The notes: generated from the letters alone by a model not told the origin. 64,000 nucleotides of DNA from Dawidia soli (GCF_018598185.1 NZ_JAHESC010000027.1:41590-105589), one strand, 5' to 3'. Positions 25,976 through 35,053 are shown, numbered from the stretch's first letter. A program made the numbers and translations.

Positions 25976-26068
25976 GGGCAAACCGAACATCGCACCGCTA
26001 CAACCGCCTACCCTTGCTACCTTCCGGTCCTGGGGGAGTTCAGCAGGAGCGGGGCGTGCCGGCTTGCC
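25976..26068 (-). ncRNA. ffs: Signal recognition particle RNA (4.5S-type, small bacterial)
   Basis: RNA scaffold of the SRP for co-translational membrane targeting. On the minus strand the S-domain core AGGACCGGAAGGTAGCAAGG is present, including the GGAA tetraloop and asymmetric-loop residues bound by Ffh. The ends pair: GGCAAGCCG at the 5' end with CGGTTTGCC at the 3' end. An eight-T run follows directly and acts as terminator. A TACCTTTG promoter element ends 7 nt before the predicted 5' end. The length of about 93 nt is typical of the Alu-less bacterial form. Ends are accurate to a few bases. Confidence 0.88.
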
Positions 26069-26074
26069 GGGGGG

Positions 26075-26082
26075 CAAAGGTA
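26075..26082 (-). promoter_or_regulatory. -7 promoter element of the SRP RNA gene
   Basis: TACCTTTG on the minus strand, an exact TAnnTTTG. The 7-nt distance to the structurally predicted RNA 5' end at 26068 fits the usual start position for this promoter class. The -33 element is not obvious. Confidence 0.5.
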
Positions 26083-26140
26083 GAAGATATTTTGAATTTA
26101 CCATTTCAACGATGCAAAATCGCAGTTTCTTTTTTGCCGC

Positions 26141-27193
26141 TCAGTTTCGCAGCTGCAGTCGCCCGCGCGACACGGCCGTCCAATTGCAGAGCTGATATAA
26201 CAATCGCGCACCGACGTTGGCATCCCAGTCGTCATCTTTCCCCGGGCTTACTTCGTTGAGGTCGAAGCCGATAATCTTTCGGCCCGAGCGGACCAGCCGT
26301 TGTACGAGATATACCGCTTCCTGGAATTCCAGCCCGCCGGCGACGGGTGTACCGGTGTGCGGACACAGCTTTGGATCGAGGCCGTCGATGTCGAAGCTGA
26401 TGTATACATGCTCGGGCAGCTCGCGGATGATGGCCTCGCACTGTGCATCCCATGTCGTGCCCCGGTAGCGTTGCGCCTTTAAGTCCTCGTCAAAGAATGT
26501 CACGATGCGGCTCTTCGGCCGGCGGATCATCTGCAGCTCCTCGTTGCACAGATCGCGTATGCCTACCTGCACCAAACGGCTCACCGACGTCAGCTTCATG
26601 GCGTTATACATGATCGAGGCATGCGAGTAGGTAAAGCCTTCGTATGCTTTGCGCAGGTCGGCGTGGGCGTCGATCTGCAAGATGCCGAAGTGTGGATAAT
26701 GATCGGCCAGCGCGCGGATAAAGCCCAGGGGGGTGCTGTGGTCGCCCCCCAGCAGGCCTACCATCTTGCCCTCTTTCAGGTAGCGCAGCACGGTGGCCTT
26801 TACATAGATGTTGAGGCTCTCGCAGGCTTCGTTGATGCGGGGTAGGAGGGGATCGACGCCTTCGGGCTCGCCGCCGCGTTCCAGGCGACGGAGGTGCTGC
26901 TCGGCCAGGTGACGGACGCGGTCGCTCTCCGTGCGGATGCCCTCGGGAATGGGCAACAGGCTGATGCCCAGTTGCCAGGCGTTGGGAATGTCTTTGACCA
27001 GCACGTCCAGCTGCGAGGAGGCATCCAGGATGGCCTGGGGGCCCTGGGCGGTGCCGGTGTGGTAAGACACGGTCACTTCCCAGGGAATGGGGACGATGAT
27101 CAGCTCGGCAGTTTGCGGCGTGAACGGCAGTCCGAACAGCTGTCCCGGAATACCCGGTCCATTCGGGTCGAACGTGCGTGGATTAAATTTCAT
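26141..27193 (-). CDS. Ureohydrolase (agmatinase/arginase/formimidoylglutamase family)
   Basis: Binuclear manganese hydrolase that releases urea or formamide from a guanidino or formimino substrate. Ligand motifs are all present: GGDHS, DAHADLR, SFDIDGLDP and a final FDLNEVSPGKDD. The N-terminus (PNGPGIPGQLFGLPFTPQTA) and length of 350 aa resemble the Bacteroidota agmatinase/formimidoylglutamase group rather than classical arginase. The substrate cannot be settled from sequence. Minus strand, 28 bp downstream of the SixA-like gene, so the two may be co-transcribed. Confidence 0.88.
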   Translation of the reverse strand: MKFNPRTFDPNGPGIPGQLFGLPFTPQTAELIIVPIPWEVTVSYHTGTAQGPQAILDASSQLDVLVKDIPNAWQLGISLLPIPEGIRTESDRVRHLAEQHLRRLERGGEPEGVDPLLPRINEACESLNIYVKATVLRYLKEGKMVGLLGGDHSTPLGFIRALADHYPHFGILQIDAHADLRKAYEGFTYSHASIMYNAMKLTSVSRLVQVGIRDLCNEELQMIRRPKSRIVTFFDEDLKAQRYRGTTWDAQCEAIIRELPEHVYISFDIDGLDPKLCPHTGTPVAGGLEFQEAVYLVQRLVRSGRKIIGFDLNEVSPGKDDDWDANVGARLLYQLCNWTAVSRGRLQLRN

Positions 27194-27221
27194 GCGACGA
27201 CGGCGTACCGGGGCTGGGATC

Positions 27222-27728
27222 TTATTGGAAGGTGTCGACCATTTCGGGGGTCAGATAATTTTCCAACGAGCCGTTGCCCTGGCTGATGTCGCGCCAGGAG
27301 AGGAGATTGAAGCGGATTACGGCCAGCCCGGCCGGCACCATGTCGCCGATCTCCGAACCGGTCAGGAACTCGGCCAGGTAGGAAATTGTTGGATTGTGTC
27401 CCACGCACATAACGTGGTGCTGGTCGTCTTCCAGCCCGGCCACAAACGCGAAAAAAGTGCGTGTGGAGGCCTCGTAGAGCTCTTCCTGGGGAATGACCTT
27501 GTCAGTATCGACCTTCAGGGCATCGGCGATGAGCCCGGCGGTGGCATGCGCCCGGTCGGCGGTGCTGCACAAAATGCTGTCCAGCGGCGTCTGCTGCTGG
27601 TGCAGGTACCGGCCGATCAGCAGGGCCTGTTTGACCCCCGTGGAGCTCAACGTGCGTTCCAGGTCGTTTTGACCGGGATGTTTTTCGGCGGTGTGCGCAT
27701 GGCGTAATAAATACAAATAGCGGGGCAT
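27222..27728 (-). CDS. Histidine phosphatase family protein (SixA-like)
   Basis: Phosphohistidine or small-molecule phosphatase of the branch-1 histidine phosphatase superfamily. The catalytic motif is LLRHAHTAE (Arg-His-Ala instead of Arg-His-Gly, as in SixA), the second catalytic His is in VMCVGHNPT, and a conserved Arg in STADRAHATA. Its 168 aa match SixA length. SixA in E. coli acts on phosphotransferase proteins, but the target here is unknown. It lies upstream of the ureohydrolase gene on the same strand and diverges from topA with a 111-bp gap. Confidence 0.87.
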   Translation of the reverse strand: MPRYLYLLRHAHTAEKHPGQNDLERTLSSTGVKQALLIGRYLHQQQTPLDSILCSTADRAHATAGLIADALKVDTDKVIPQEELYEASTRTFFAFVAGLEDDQHHVMCVGHNPTISYLAEFLTGSEIGDMVPAGLAVIRFNLLSWRDISQGNGSLENYLTPEMVDTFQ

Positions 27729-27839
27729 AGATGATCTTTTCTGGTCTGCTAATAACGTTGCCAGGCGTCAATATTAACATGCTAAATTTGATTTTTTAAA
27801 AATTTCCTGATATTTGACCTGTTTGAAACGTTCAACTAC

Positions 27840-30284
27840 ATGTCCAAAAACCTCGTAATAGTAGAGTCTCCGGCCAAGGCAAAAACCATAGAAGGCTACC
27901 TGGGAAAGGATTTTAAGGTGGCTTCCTCCATGGGCCACGTGCGCGATTTGCCCAAAGGAGGCGACGCAATCGATGTGGAAAATGGCTTTTTACCGACTTA
28001 TGAAATAAGCCCGGACAAGAAAGACGTCATCCAAAAACTAAAAAAACTCGCCGAGGACGCCGAAATGGTGTACCTCGCAAGCGATGAAGACCGTGAAGGG
28101 GAAGCCATTTCCTGGCACTTGAAAGAGGTGCTCGACCTGACCGACGCCAAAACGCGCCGGATCGTCTTCACGGAGATCACCAAAAAAGCCATACTGAATG
28201 CCCTGGAATCACCCCGGGGTATCGATATCGACCTGGTCAACGCCCAGCAGGCCCGCCGCGTGCTCGACCGCCTCGTAGGCTACGAGCTGTCGCCGATCCT
28301 CTGGAAAAAGGTTGCTACGGGTCTTTCTGCCGGCCGCGTGCAAAGTGTGGCGGTTCGTCTGATCGTTGAACGCGAGCGCGAAATCACCAACTTCAAAGCG
28401 AAATCTTCCTATCGCGTCACGGCCGAGTTTAAGCTCGATAAAGGCAAAACGCTGGTAGCCGAGCTGTCGGAGCGATTTGACACAGAAGAGGAGGCCCTCA
28501 AGTTCCTCGAGTCTTGTGTAGGTGCTAAATACGCCATCAAAGACCTCCAGACCAAGCCCTCCAGGCGCACGCCCGCGCCGCCGTTCACCACCTCGACCCT
28601 GCAGCAGGAAGCTTCGCGCAAGCTGGGCTTCTCGGTGATCCAGACCATGATGGTGGCACAGAAGCTCTACGAAGCCGGTAAGATCAGCTATATGCGTACC
28701 GACTCGGTAAACCTGTCGGACGAAGCCCGTTCCGGTGCGATGCGCCAGATCGAGTCGGCCTACGGTAAAGAATATGTGCAACCGCGCCAGTTCAAGACCA
28801 AATCGTCGTCTGCCCAGGAAGCCCACGAAGCGATCCGGCCGACCGACTTCTCGGTCATGGACCCCGGCATGGACCGCAACGGTTTGCGTCTGTACGAGCT
28901 GATCTGGAAGCGCGCGATCGCTTCACAGATGGCCGACGCGGAATTGGAAAAGACAACGGCCACGATCAGCATCTCGACCAATCCACGCACCCTGGCCGCC
29001 ACCGGCGAGGTCGTGAAGTTCGACGGCTTCCTGAAAGTATACATGGAATCCGGCGACGATGAGGATGGCGAGGAAGAGAACAGCAAAGTATTGCCGCCGC
29101 TGACGATCGGCCAGATCCTGGACCTGAACGAAATGATGGCCAAGCAGACCTTCACCCGCCACGCACCCCGCTATACGGAAGCGAGCCTGGTGAAGAAGCT
29201 GGAAGAACTCGGCATCGGCCGTCCGTCGACGTACGCGCCGACCATCACCACGGTACAAAAACGCGGCTATGTCGTAAAAGAAGTACGCGAAGGCGTAGAG
29301 CGCAAATACAACGTCTTTACGCTGAAAGCGGATAAGATCAATAAGGAAGTAGAATCGGAGATCACGGGAGCGGAAAAGAACAAGCTGTTCCCTACCAATA
29401 CGGCCATGGTCGTGACCGATTTCCTCGTAGAGCACTTTCCGGACGTGACCGACTTCTCGTTCACCTCCGACATCGAGCAGGAGTTCGACGAGATCGCCAG
29501 CGGCAAGCTGGACTGGAAAAAGATGATCGATACCTTCTACCAGCCTTTCCACAAGAAAGTGACGATCACCGAAAAGGTAGAGCGTTCGTCTGTCGGCAAG
29601 GCCCGCGAGCTGGGCGTCGACCCGAAGACCGGTAAGAATGTCTATGCCAAGCTGGGCAAGTTCGGCGCCTACGTGCAGATCGGCGAGAACCCCGACGACA
29701 ACGGCGGCGAGAAACCCAAGTTTGCCAGCCTTCGCCCCGGCCAATTCATTGAAAACGTGACGCTGGAAGACGCGATGGAGCTCTTCAAGATGCCGCGCGA
29801 GCTCGGTAACTTCGAAGAATTACCGGTGGTGGTGAACATCGGCCGTTTCGGCCCGTACGTGCTGCACGACAAGAAATTTGTCTCGATCCCGAAGGACTAC
29901 GATCCGTACAGCATCGACCTCGAAAAGTCGATCGAACTGATCGAGAACAAACGCGTGGCGGATGCCAATAAGACCATCAAGCTCTTCGACGAGAATCCGG
30001 ATATTCAGGTCCTGAACGGTCGCTTTGGCCCGTACATCAAAGCCGGCAAGAAGAACGTGAAGATTCCGAAAGGGAAGGAACCGAAAGATCTGACACTGGA
30101 AGAGTGTTTGACCCTGGCAGCGGCAGCGCCCGAGAAGAAGGGACGGTTTGGCCGCGCTGTCAAGACGGCGGCCACGCCTGCGAAGACGGCAGCGCCTACG
30201 AAGGCTGTCAAGACGGCGAAAAAGGCAGCAGCCAAGAAGACGGCAACCAAGACTGCCGGGAAGACGACAAAAAAGAAGAAATAG
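27840..30284 (+). CDS. topA: DNA topoisomerase I
   Basis: Type IA topoisomerase that relaxes negative supercoils. The 814-aa protein has the TOPRIM domain (NLVIVESPAKAKTIEGYLG, then LASDEDREGEAISWHL), the catalytic tyrosine in ISYMRTDSVNLS (Tyr284) and C-terminal Toprim_C repeats (YAKLGKFGAYVQIGE, NIGRFGPYVLHDKKF, LNGRFGPYIKAGKKN) in place of zinc ribbons. The last 45 residues are a Lys/Ala/Thr tail rich in AKKTA units, probably a DNA-binding extension. A TTTG-N18-GATATTTG sequence at 27787-27816 may be its promoter. A strong terminator follows. Confidence 0.97.
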   Translation: MSKNLVIVESPAKAKTIEGYLGKDFKVASSMGHVRDLPKGGDAIDVENGFLPTYEISPDKKDVIQKLKKLAEDAEMVYLASDEDREGEAISWHLKEVLDLTDAKTRRIVFTEITKKAILNALESPRGIDIDLVNAQQARRVLDRLVGYELSPILWKKVATGLSAGRVQSVAVRLIVEREREITNFKAKSSYRVTAEFKLDKGKTLVAELSERFDTEEEALKFLESCVGAKYAIKDLQTKPSRRTPAPPFTTSTLQQEASRKLGFSVIQTMMVAQKLYEAGKISYMRTDSVNLSDEARSGAMRQIESAYGKEYVQPRQFKTKSSSAQEAHEAIRPTDFSVMDPGMDRNGLRLYELIWKRAIASQMADAELEKTTATISISTNPRTLAATGEVVKFDGFLKVYMESGDDEDGEEENSKVLPPLTIGQILDLNEMMAKQTFTRHAPRYTEASLVKKLEELGIGRPSTYAPTITTVQKRGYVVKEVREGVERKYNVFTLKADKINKEVESEITGAEKNKLFPTNTAMVVTDFLVEHFPDVTDFSFTSDIEQEFDEIASGKLDWKKMIDTFYQPFHKKVTITEKVERSSVGKARELGVDPKTGKNVYAKLGKFGAYVQIGENPDDNGGEKPKFASLRPGQFIENVTLEDAMELFKMPRELGNFEELPVVVNIGRFGPYVLHDKKFVSIPKDYDPYSIDLEKSIELIENKRVADANKTIKLFDENPDIQVLNGRFGPYIKAGKKNVKIPKGKEPKDLTLEECLTLAAAAPEKKGRFGRAVKTAATPAKTAAPTKAVKTAKKAAAKKTATKTAGKTTKKKK

Positions 30285-30315
30285 GAGTCATTTGGACTGC
30301 TGCAGGAATGCTATG

Positions 30316-30342
30316 AAAAGCCCGGGTTTCCGGGCTTTTTTA
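30316..30342 (+). terminator. Intrinsic terminator of topA
   Basis: A 10-bp stem AAAAGCCCGG / CCGGGCTTTT with a GTTT loop (30316-30339), followed by more T residues. It ends about 57 nt after the topA stop. Confidence 0.88.
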
Positions 30343-30462
30343 GTTTCAGTTGCTGACAGGTCTGAGTCCCGCTCGCTCACACTTGCCAGATACATGCCCC
30401 CGGATCGATTCCGATACGGAGATGTTTTGAAATGGGTTTATAATAGTCCTATAAGGCTATTA

Positions 30463-30506
30463 CAATGCTATTTCAATACTATGTCAATGCTATTTCAATA
30501 CTATGA
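30463..30506. repeat. Tandem repeat with 11-bp period
   Basis: Four 11-nt units alternate: CAATGCTATTT, CAATACTATGT, CAATGCTATTT, CAATACTATGA. The 22-nt pair is repeated with one mismatch. The AT-rich tract with near-helical period may be curved DNA. It lies about 130 bp before cobB. Otherwise the interval 30343-30632 holds no gene; TACCTTTA at 30621-30628 is a likely -7 element for cobB. Confidence 0.8.
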
Positions 30507-30632
30507 TATATCCGAAGTTGCCCGCACGAAGGATACCGGAATCCCATAATTCAGGAAAAATCCCCGCTGGATCCCCCCATCGGGGCATAGGTTATTCCCC
30601 GGCAGGTGCTCACTTTTGCGTACCTTTAACGG

Positions 30633-31325
30633 ATGAAGAAGATCGTTGTATTGACGGGTGCGGGCATTAGTGCCGAAAGTGGTATCCCCACCTTTCGCGA
30701 TTCGAACGGCTTGTGGGAAGGGCACCGGGTGGAGGATGTGGCCTCGCCGGAGGGATGGCATCGCGATCCGGCCCGGGTGCTGGACTTTTATAACCAGCGT
30801 CGCAAAAAGGCACGCGAAGTGCAGCCCAACCGCGGGCACGTGATCCTGGCCGAGCTGGAGGACTATTTTGACGTGACCGTCGTGACACAGAACGTAGACG
30901 ACCTGCACGAGCGTGCGGGGTCGACCCGGGTGATACACCTGCACGGCAGCTTGTTCGAGTCGCGGAGCACAAAGAATGAACGCCTGGTGTATCCGATCGA
31001 GGGTTGGGAGCTGAAACTCGGCGACCTGTGTGAGCAAGGCGCACAATTGCGGCCGAACATTGTGTGGTTTGGCGAGATGGTGCCGCTCATCGAAGTGGCC
31101 GCTCACCATGCGTCGGGCGCCGATGCGTTTTTAGTCGTGGGAACATCGATGGCGGTGTACCCGGCGGCGGGGCTGATCAGCTACGTGCCGTACGATGCGT
31201 TGAAATATGTTGTGGACCTGAAAATACCCGATGTGGGCGCGTTGCCCTACCTTAAAACGATCCAGGACAAGGCCAGTACGGGCATGGAGCAGGTGAAGAA
31301 AGAGCTGTTGGAGTGGATCGCCTAA
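30633..31325 (+). CDS. cobB: NAD-dependent protein deacylase (sirtuin) with degenerate zinc site
   Basis: Removes acyl groups from lysines using NAD+. Core motifs are intact: VLTGAGISAESGIPTFRD, TQNVDDLHERAGS, catalytic His in IHLHGSLFES, and VVGTSMAVYPAAGL. The CobB-subclass residues Tyr and Arg for succinyl-lysine are probably DFYNQRRKK. Of the four zinc cysteines only one is seen (DLCEQGAQLRP); the first CxxC is replaced by ESRSTKN. I believe this is common among Bacteroidota sirtuins, so it is likely functional. A -7 element TACCTTTA ends 5 nt before the ATG, so translation may be leaderless. 230 aa is normal length. Confidence 0.92.
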   Translation: MKKIVVLTGAGISAESGIPTFRDSNGLWEGHRVEDVASPEGWHRDPARVLDFYNQRRKKAREVQPNRGHVILAELEDYFDVTVVTQNVDDLHERAGSTRVIHLHGSLFESRSTKNERLVYPIEGWELKLGDLCEQGAQLRPNIVWFGEMVPLIEVAAHHASGADAFLVVGTSMAVYPAAGLISYVPYDALKYVVDLKIPDVGALPYLKTIQDKASTGMEQVKKELLEWIA

Positions 31326-31373
31326 ACATCCATACGATTTTCGCTAACTTCGAAAGTTAATAGTGCTTTGATC

Positions 31374-33158
31374 ATGAGAAAAGTCGCCTGCCTGCAGGTC
31401 ATCATCATCCTGGTGACCATTACCCAGACCTTTGGCCAAAAAGTAAAATACAAAGACATCTTCGGACTGCTCGGCACCAAGCAATACGAGGCCGCCGAAC
31501 CGTTTCTGAAAAAATACCTAATCGAGAACCAGGACAATCCCAATGCCTTTTTATTCATGGGCATGATCTACCAGGAAAAATCCGTCAAGGACGACCTGCT
31601 CAAGCAAACGCCCCGCGTCATAGCCTCGATGGACTCGGCCATCTATTTCTACAACAAGGCCTATCAGACCATGACCGAAAAGGAGATCAAGCGCAACGAC
31701 GAATATTACCAGATGTACAACCGTCGCGACCTGCGCACAGGCGAGTTCGGTGTAAAGCTGTCGGATGTACAGTTCGACCTCGAGAAACGCATGGAAGGGC
31801 TGCGTGAGCGCATCGACAAGGTTAAGATGGTGCGGCATTACTTCGCGCTGTCAGACTCGCTCTATAAGAAGTGTAATACGCTGTACAAGGCGGTACAGGG
31901 GGCCTATCCCGGCCAACGTGAGCTATACCTGCGCGGCGACCAGCCGTTGACGTCGATGCTGAAAGCGCTGGCGATCCGCTTCGACTCGTCCACAAAAGCG
32001 TTCGAGCACTATAAGAGCAGCCTCGTGACGCTGGGCAAAACATCGTATAACCAGATCATGGCGCTGAACGAGATCACCGACCTGAAGAAGGACGGCGCGT
32101 CGCTGGCCAGCTTCTACCAGGACAACCTGCAGGTGTGGGACTACGGCCGCTTTGCCGACAATACCGTGCAGGTGATCGAGAAAGAGATCATGCCGATGCG
32201 GGAGCACCTGCTGTCGTACGATGCCGAGATCAACAAGCTGCATGAGAAGCTCGCGAAAGACACGGTATCAGTGCGCAGCGACCTGACGGCCCTGATCGAT
32301 AAACTTCTGCTGGAGCAGCTCAAGAAGTTTGATGCCAATCCGCTGCCGATGGAAGTGTTCAGCCTCAAGACGGCCGACCTGGAGTATCGGTCGGTACGCA
32401 TCGAGCACCGCAAGCAAACCGATACCACCAACGTCCACCTGCAACTGGAGCGCGCCCGGAAAGAAGTGAAGCTGGTAAGCCGTCTCGACAGCATCGCTGC
32501 CAAGCTGGATTCGGAGGATATCGATCGTAAGGCAGAAGATTATAACGACTTTGTCACAAAGGCGTATCAGACGCCGGCGGCGTTGAAAGCATACGTGAAG
32601 GATCGAAAAGATTTTGCCGATCGTGAAGCGCGCCGGGCCCGTGCGGCGTTGGCGCGTCGGCAAGAATCGCTGCGGTGGTTGGTGAATGGTGTCGATTCGA
32701 TTCCGCTGTATGTGGGAGTAATGCGTTCGAAGTTCAAACCGGTGGCGATCGTGGAGGAGAAATACACGGCCGGGCTGGTGTACAAAGATTCGTTGAATGC
32801 CGAGGGATATTTTTATACCATCACACCGGCACGTGTGCCGGATGTGAAAGTGACGTTCCCGGTAGACAAACCGAACTTTAAATTGTCACGTCTGCCGCAG
32901 GTCAGGATGGTGACGTATTCCGATGCCGCGGGGCAGTTGTACTTCATCCTGGTGTACGCCGAGCGCGCTACGAAGGATAACAAATATCCCGCTACACTGG
33001 CCAAGATATACCGCTCGGACGGACTGGCGTGGAGCCACTCCTATACGTTGCCTTTTATACCCAAAGAGTTGGTGTTCAAACAAGAGAACGGCGAAGTGCA
33101 GCTCAAGGCAGATGCCCTGCAAAGCATGATCGACAAAAATGGCAAGATGCTGAAATAG
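31374..33158 (+). CDS. Exported protein of unknown function with TPR-like N-terminus
   Basis: Not recognised beyond general features. ATG 31374 (MRKVACLQVIIILVTITQTF) gives a clean signal peptide ending ...TFGQ; a TTG two codons earlier is less likely. Residues 25-80 look like a TPR-type helical pair (LLGTKQYEAAEPFLKKYL..PNAFLFMGMIYQEK). The middle 300 residues are helical and probably coiled-coil (ARKEVKLVSRLDSIAAKL). The last 150 residues are beta-rich (SIPLYVGVMRSKFKPVAIVE...VRMVTYSDAAGQLYFILVYA). About 594 aa, probably periplasmic. It follows cobB by 48 bp and could share its transcript. Confidence 0.75.
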   Translation: MRKVACLQVIIILVTITQTFGQKVKYKDIFGLLGTKQYEAAEPFLKKYLIENQDNPNAFLFMGMIYQEKSVKDDLLKQTPRVIASMDSAIYFYNKAYQTMTEKEIKRNDEYYQMYNRRDLRTGEFGVKLSDVQFDLEKRMEGLRERIDKVKMVRHYFALSDSLYKKCNTLYKAVQGAYPGQRELYLRGDQPLTSMLKALAIRFDSSTKAFEHYKSSLVTLGKTSYNQIMALNEITDLKKDGASLASFYQDNLQVWDYGRFADNTVQVIEKEIMPMREHLLSYDAEINKLHEKLAKDTVSVRSDLTALIDKLLLEQLKKFDANPLPMEVFSLKTADLEYRSVRIEHRKQTDTTNVHLQLERARKEVKLVSRLDSIAAKLDSEDIDRKAEDYNDFVTKAYQTPAALKAYVKDRKDFADREARRARAALARRQESLRWLVNGVDSIPLYVGVMRSKFKPVAIVEEKYTAGLVYKDSLNAEGYFYTITPARVPDVKVTFPVDKPNFKLSRLPQVRMVTYSDAAGQLYFILVYAERATKDNKYPATLAKIYRSDGLAWSHSYTLPFIPKELVFKQENGEVQLKADALQSMIDKNGKMLK

Positions 33159-33212
33159 TTAGCGGCTATAAAGAAAGGAAAGTATAAGGTCGGGAGTAAA
33201 AGGGTAGGCGTA

Positions 33213-33665
33213 TTAAGCGCCGCCTACCAGTTTTTTCCAGTCAGAGAAACGCATATCGACGCGGATCTTCATCTTTTCGTAGTTTTCCCAGCTATCGGTT
33301 ACGTGATAGATAGAGGGCAGTGTGCGGACCAGGATCTGGTCGTAGTCGTTGCGATACAGACCGCCACCGTAGTAATAGTACGTGAACATATTGCCTTCGC
33401 GGCTGAAGAGCTCATAGCCCAGGTAACCATCCCAGATCTCACTTAAGATCGTACAGGAAATTTCTCTTCGTTTGAATCGGAAGATCTGATTTGATGCTTC
33501 ATCCTCGAAATACTCCGAGTAAAGATCTGAGTCGATTATCCAGCCCAGGTACATGCCGATGTGGACGTACGCCTGCTCGATGGGAAGCGAGTCAGGGAAA
33601 TTTCCAAGGAAGTGACTCTTGGCATTGTCGTAGATGGTCTTCTGGATATCGGCTTTCTTTTCCAT
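33213..33665 (-). CDS. DUF7832-like small protein
   Basis: Cytoplasmic protein of about 150 aa. ATG 33665 (MEKKADIQKTIYDNAKSHF) is preferred to a longer frame because the family begins here. FPDSLPIEQAYVHIGMYLGW..IDSDLYS and LYRNDYDQILV are the features that recall the DUF7832 family, which I know mainly as a conserved uncharacterised family often seen near toxin-immunity genes. No toxin gene is adjacent. The coding sequence is somewhat AT-richer than its neighbours. Function unknown. Confidence 0.7.
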   Translation of the reverse strand: MEKKADIQKTIYDNAKSHFLGNFPDSLPIEQAYVHIGMYLGWIIDSDLYSEYFEDEASNQIFRFKRREISCTILSEIWDGYLGYELFSREGNMFTYYYYGGGLYRNDYDQILVRTLPSIYHVTDSWENYEKMKIRVDMRFSDWKKLVGGA

Positions 33666-33746
33666 ATAAATTTGGTTCTGATTTAGGCTCTTAACAAGTT
33701 TAACGCCGATTAGGCTCTGAAACAACTAATACCGGTACTTTATCTT

Positions 33747-34976
33747 CTAGTGAAAGAACTTGTAACCGATAAAAATTGCCGCCACGACACCTGCAAGATC
33801 GGCCAATAAGCCAACCGCAAGGGTGTAGCGTATTTTCCGAATATTAACGGATCCGTAGTAGAGTGCAATGACATAAAATGTGGTTTCCATACATCCGCGG
33901 AAAATAGAAGCAAGATTACCGACAAAAGTGTCGACACCGTACTGTCTGACTACGTCCGCCCACACCGCCCTTGCGCCACCGCCACTCAGCGGACGAATAA
34001 ACGCCACCGGCAAGGCATCTACAAAATCCGTATTGAGCCCGAAAAACGCGACCATGTACTTCACACCATCGGTTAAATAGGTTAATGTACCCGACGCGCG
34101 AAACACACCAACGCCTACCATAATTGCTACCAGGAAGGGAATGATCTTGATCGCCATTTGAAATCCTTCTTTCGCGCCATCAATAAATGTGTCAAATAGG
34201 TTAATCTTCTTACGCACACCGAGGATCATAAAAAGGGAAATAACCGACATGATAATGATACCGGTTACCAGATCGGAGACACGGAGCAGCTCTTCCTGCG
34301 GTAAACGAGACGCATACCACACGGCGGTGCCGATCACCGTTATAAGTCCGGCCATATAGGCGGCGACCACACGGTCGAAGCGTATGCGCTGCCGGATGCT
34401 GAGATAGGTAAATGCCACCATGGTAGAACAGAACGTTGCAAGCAAGGCAGGAATAAAAATGCTGGTCGGGTTCACGGATTTCTGAGCAACGCGGTCGGCA
34501 ATGATCGCCAGGGGTATAACGGTTAAGCCCGATATGTTCAACGCGATGAACATGATCTGCGCATTGGAGGCCGTCTCTTTATCGGGATTAAGCTCTTGCA
34601 GCTCATGCATAGCTTTTATGCCGAGAGGCGTGGCCGCGTTATCCAGACCGAGTATGGTCGCACTGAAGTTCATAATGATGGCGCCGGTCGCCGGATGGTC
34701 GCGGGGTACTTCGGGGAACAAACGCGAGAAGAAGGGGCCCACCAGCCGGGCAAAGATGGTAATGATGCCGCCACGCTCGCCGATCTTCATCAGACCCAGC
34801 CAAAGCGACATCACGCCGACAATGCCGAGAGAAAGATTTACAGCACTCATGGCGGTATCAAATGTCGACTTCAACATTTCCGGGAACACCGTCATATCGC
34901 CGGCAAAGACCAGCTTGACGAGTGCCATTACAAAGGAAATGAGAAAGAATGCGATCCAGATGTAATTCAGCGCCAT
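33747..34976 (-). CDS. Nucleoside-recognition (Gate) domain membrane protein, SpmA-SpmB fusion type
   Basis: Multi-pass membrane protein of 409 aa made of two Gate domains, corresponding to SpmA (residues 1-200, GIVGVMSLWLGLMKIGERGG) and SpmB (residues 240-409, GAKEGFQMAIKIIPFLVAIM) of spore formers fused in one chain. The fusion is common in non-sporulating Bacteroidota, where its function is not established; transport of a small solute is likely. IMNFSATILGLDNAATPLGI is the conserved first-half signature, RPLSGGGARAV the second. Monocistronic by spacing. Confidence 0.88.
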   Translation of the reverse strand: MALNYIWIAFFLISFVMALVKLVFAGDMTVFPEMLKSTFDTAMSAVNLSLGIVGVMSLWLGLMKIGERGGIITIFARLVGPFFSRLFPEVPRDHPATGAIIMNFSATILGLDNAATPLGIKAMHELQELNPDKETASNAQIMFIALNISGLTVIPLAIIADRVAQKSVNPTSIFIPALLATFCSTMVAFTYLSIRQRIRFDRVVAAYMAGLITVIGTAVWYASRLPQEELLRVSDLVTGIIIMSVISLFMILGVRKKINLFDTFIDGAKEGFQMAIKIIPFLVAIMVGVGVFRASGTLTYLTDGVKYMVAFFGLNTDFVDALPVAFIRPLSGGGARAVWADVVRQYGVDTFVGNLASIFRGCMETTFYVIALYYGSVNIRKIRYTLAVGLLADLAGVVAAIFIGYKFFH

Positions 34977-35034
34977 AGGAAAAGATGTAAACAGAAAAGG
35001 TACTGCATGTTATTAAAAAAATACCACTACACAA

Positions 35035-35053
35035 ACCTGCCGGCAGGGCAGGT
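35035..35053. repeat. Short palindrome of the CCTGCC/GGCAGG family, copy 1
   Basis: ACCTGCC-ggcag-GGCAGGT, a perfect 7-bp inverted repeat, lies between the SpmAB-like gene and the end of rsmE. A related palindrome lies at 36112-36127, on the other side of the rsmE/ACBP pair. Confidence 0.7.

Noticed and set aside
30463..30506. CRISPR-like array
   Set aside because: Repeats are 11 bp, directly adjacent without spacers, and no cas genes are present.
30633..31325. Sirtuin as part of an antiphage (SIR2-type) defence system
   Set aside because: It is a stand-alone CobB-type deacylase with no associated Argonaute, TIR or HerA gene.
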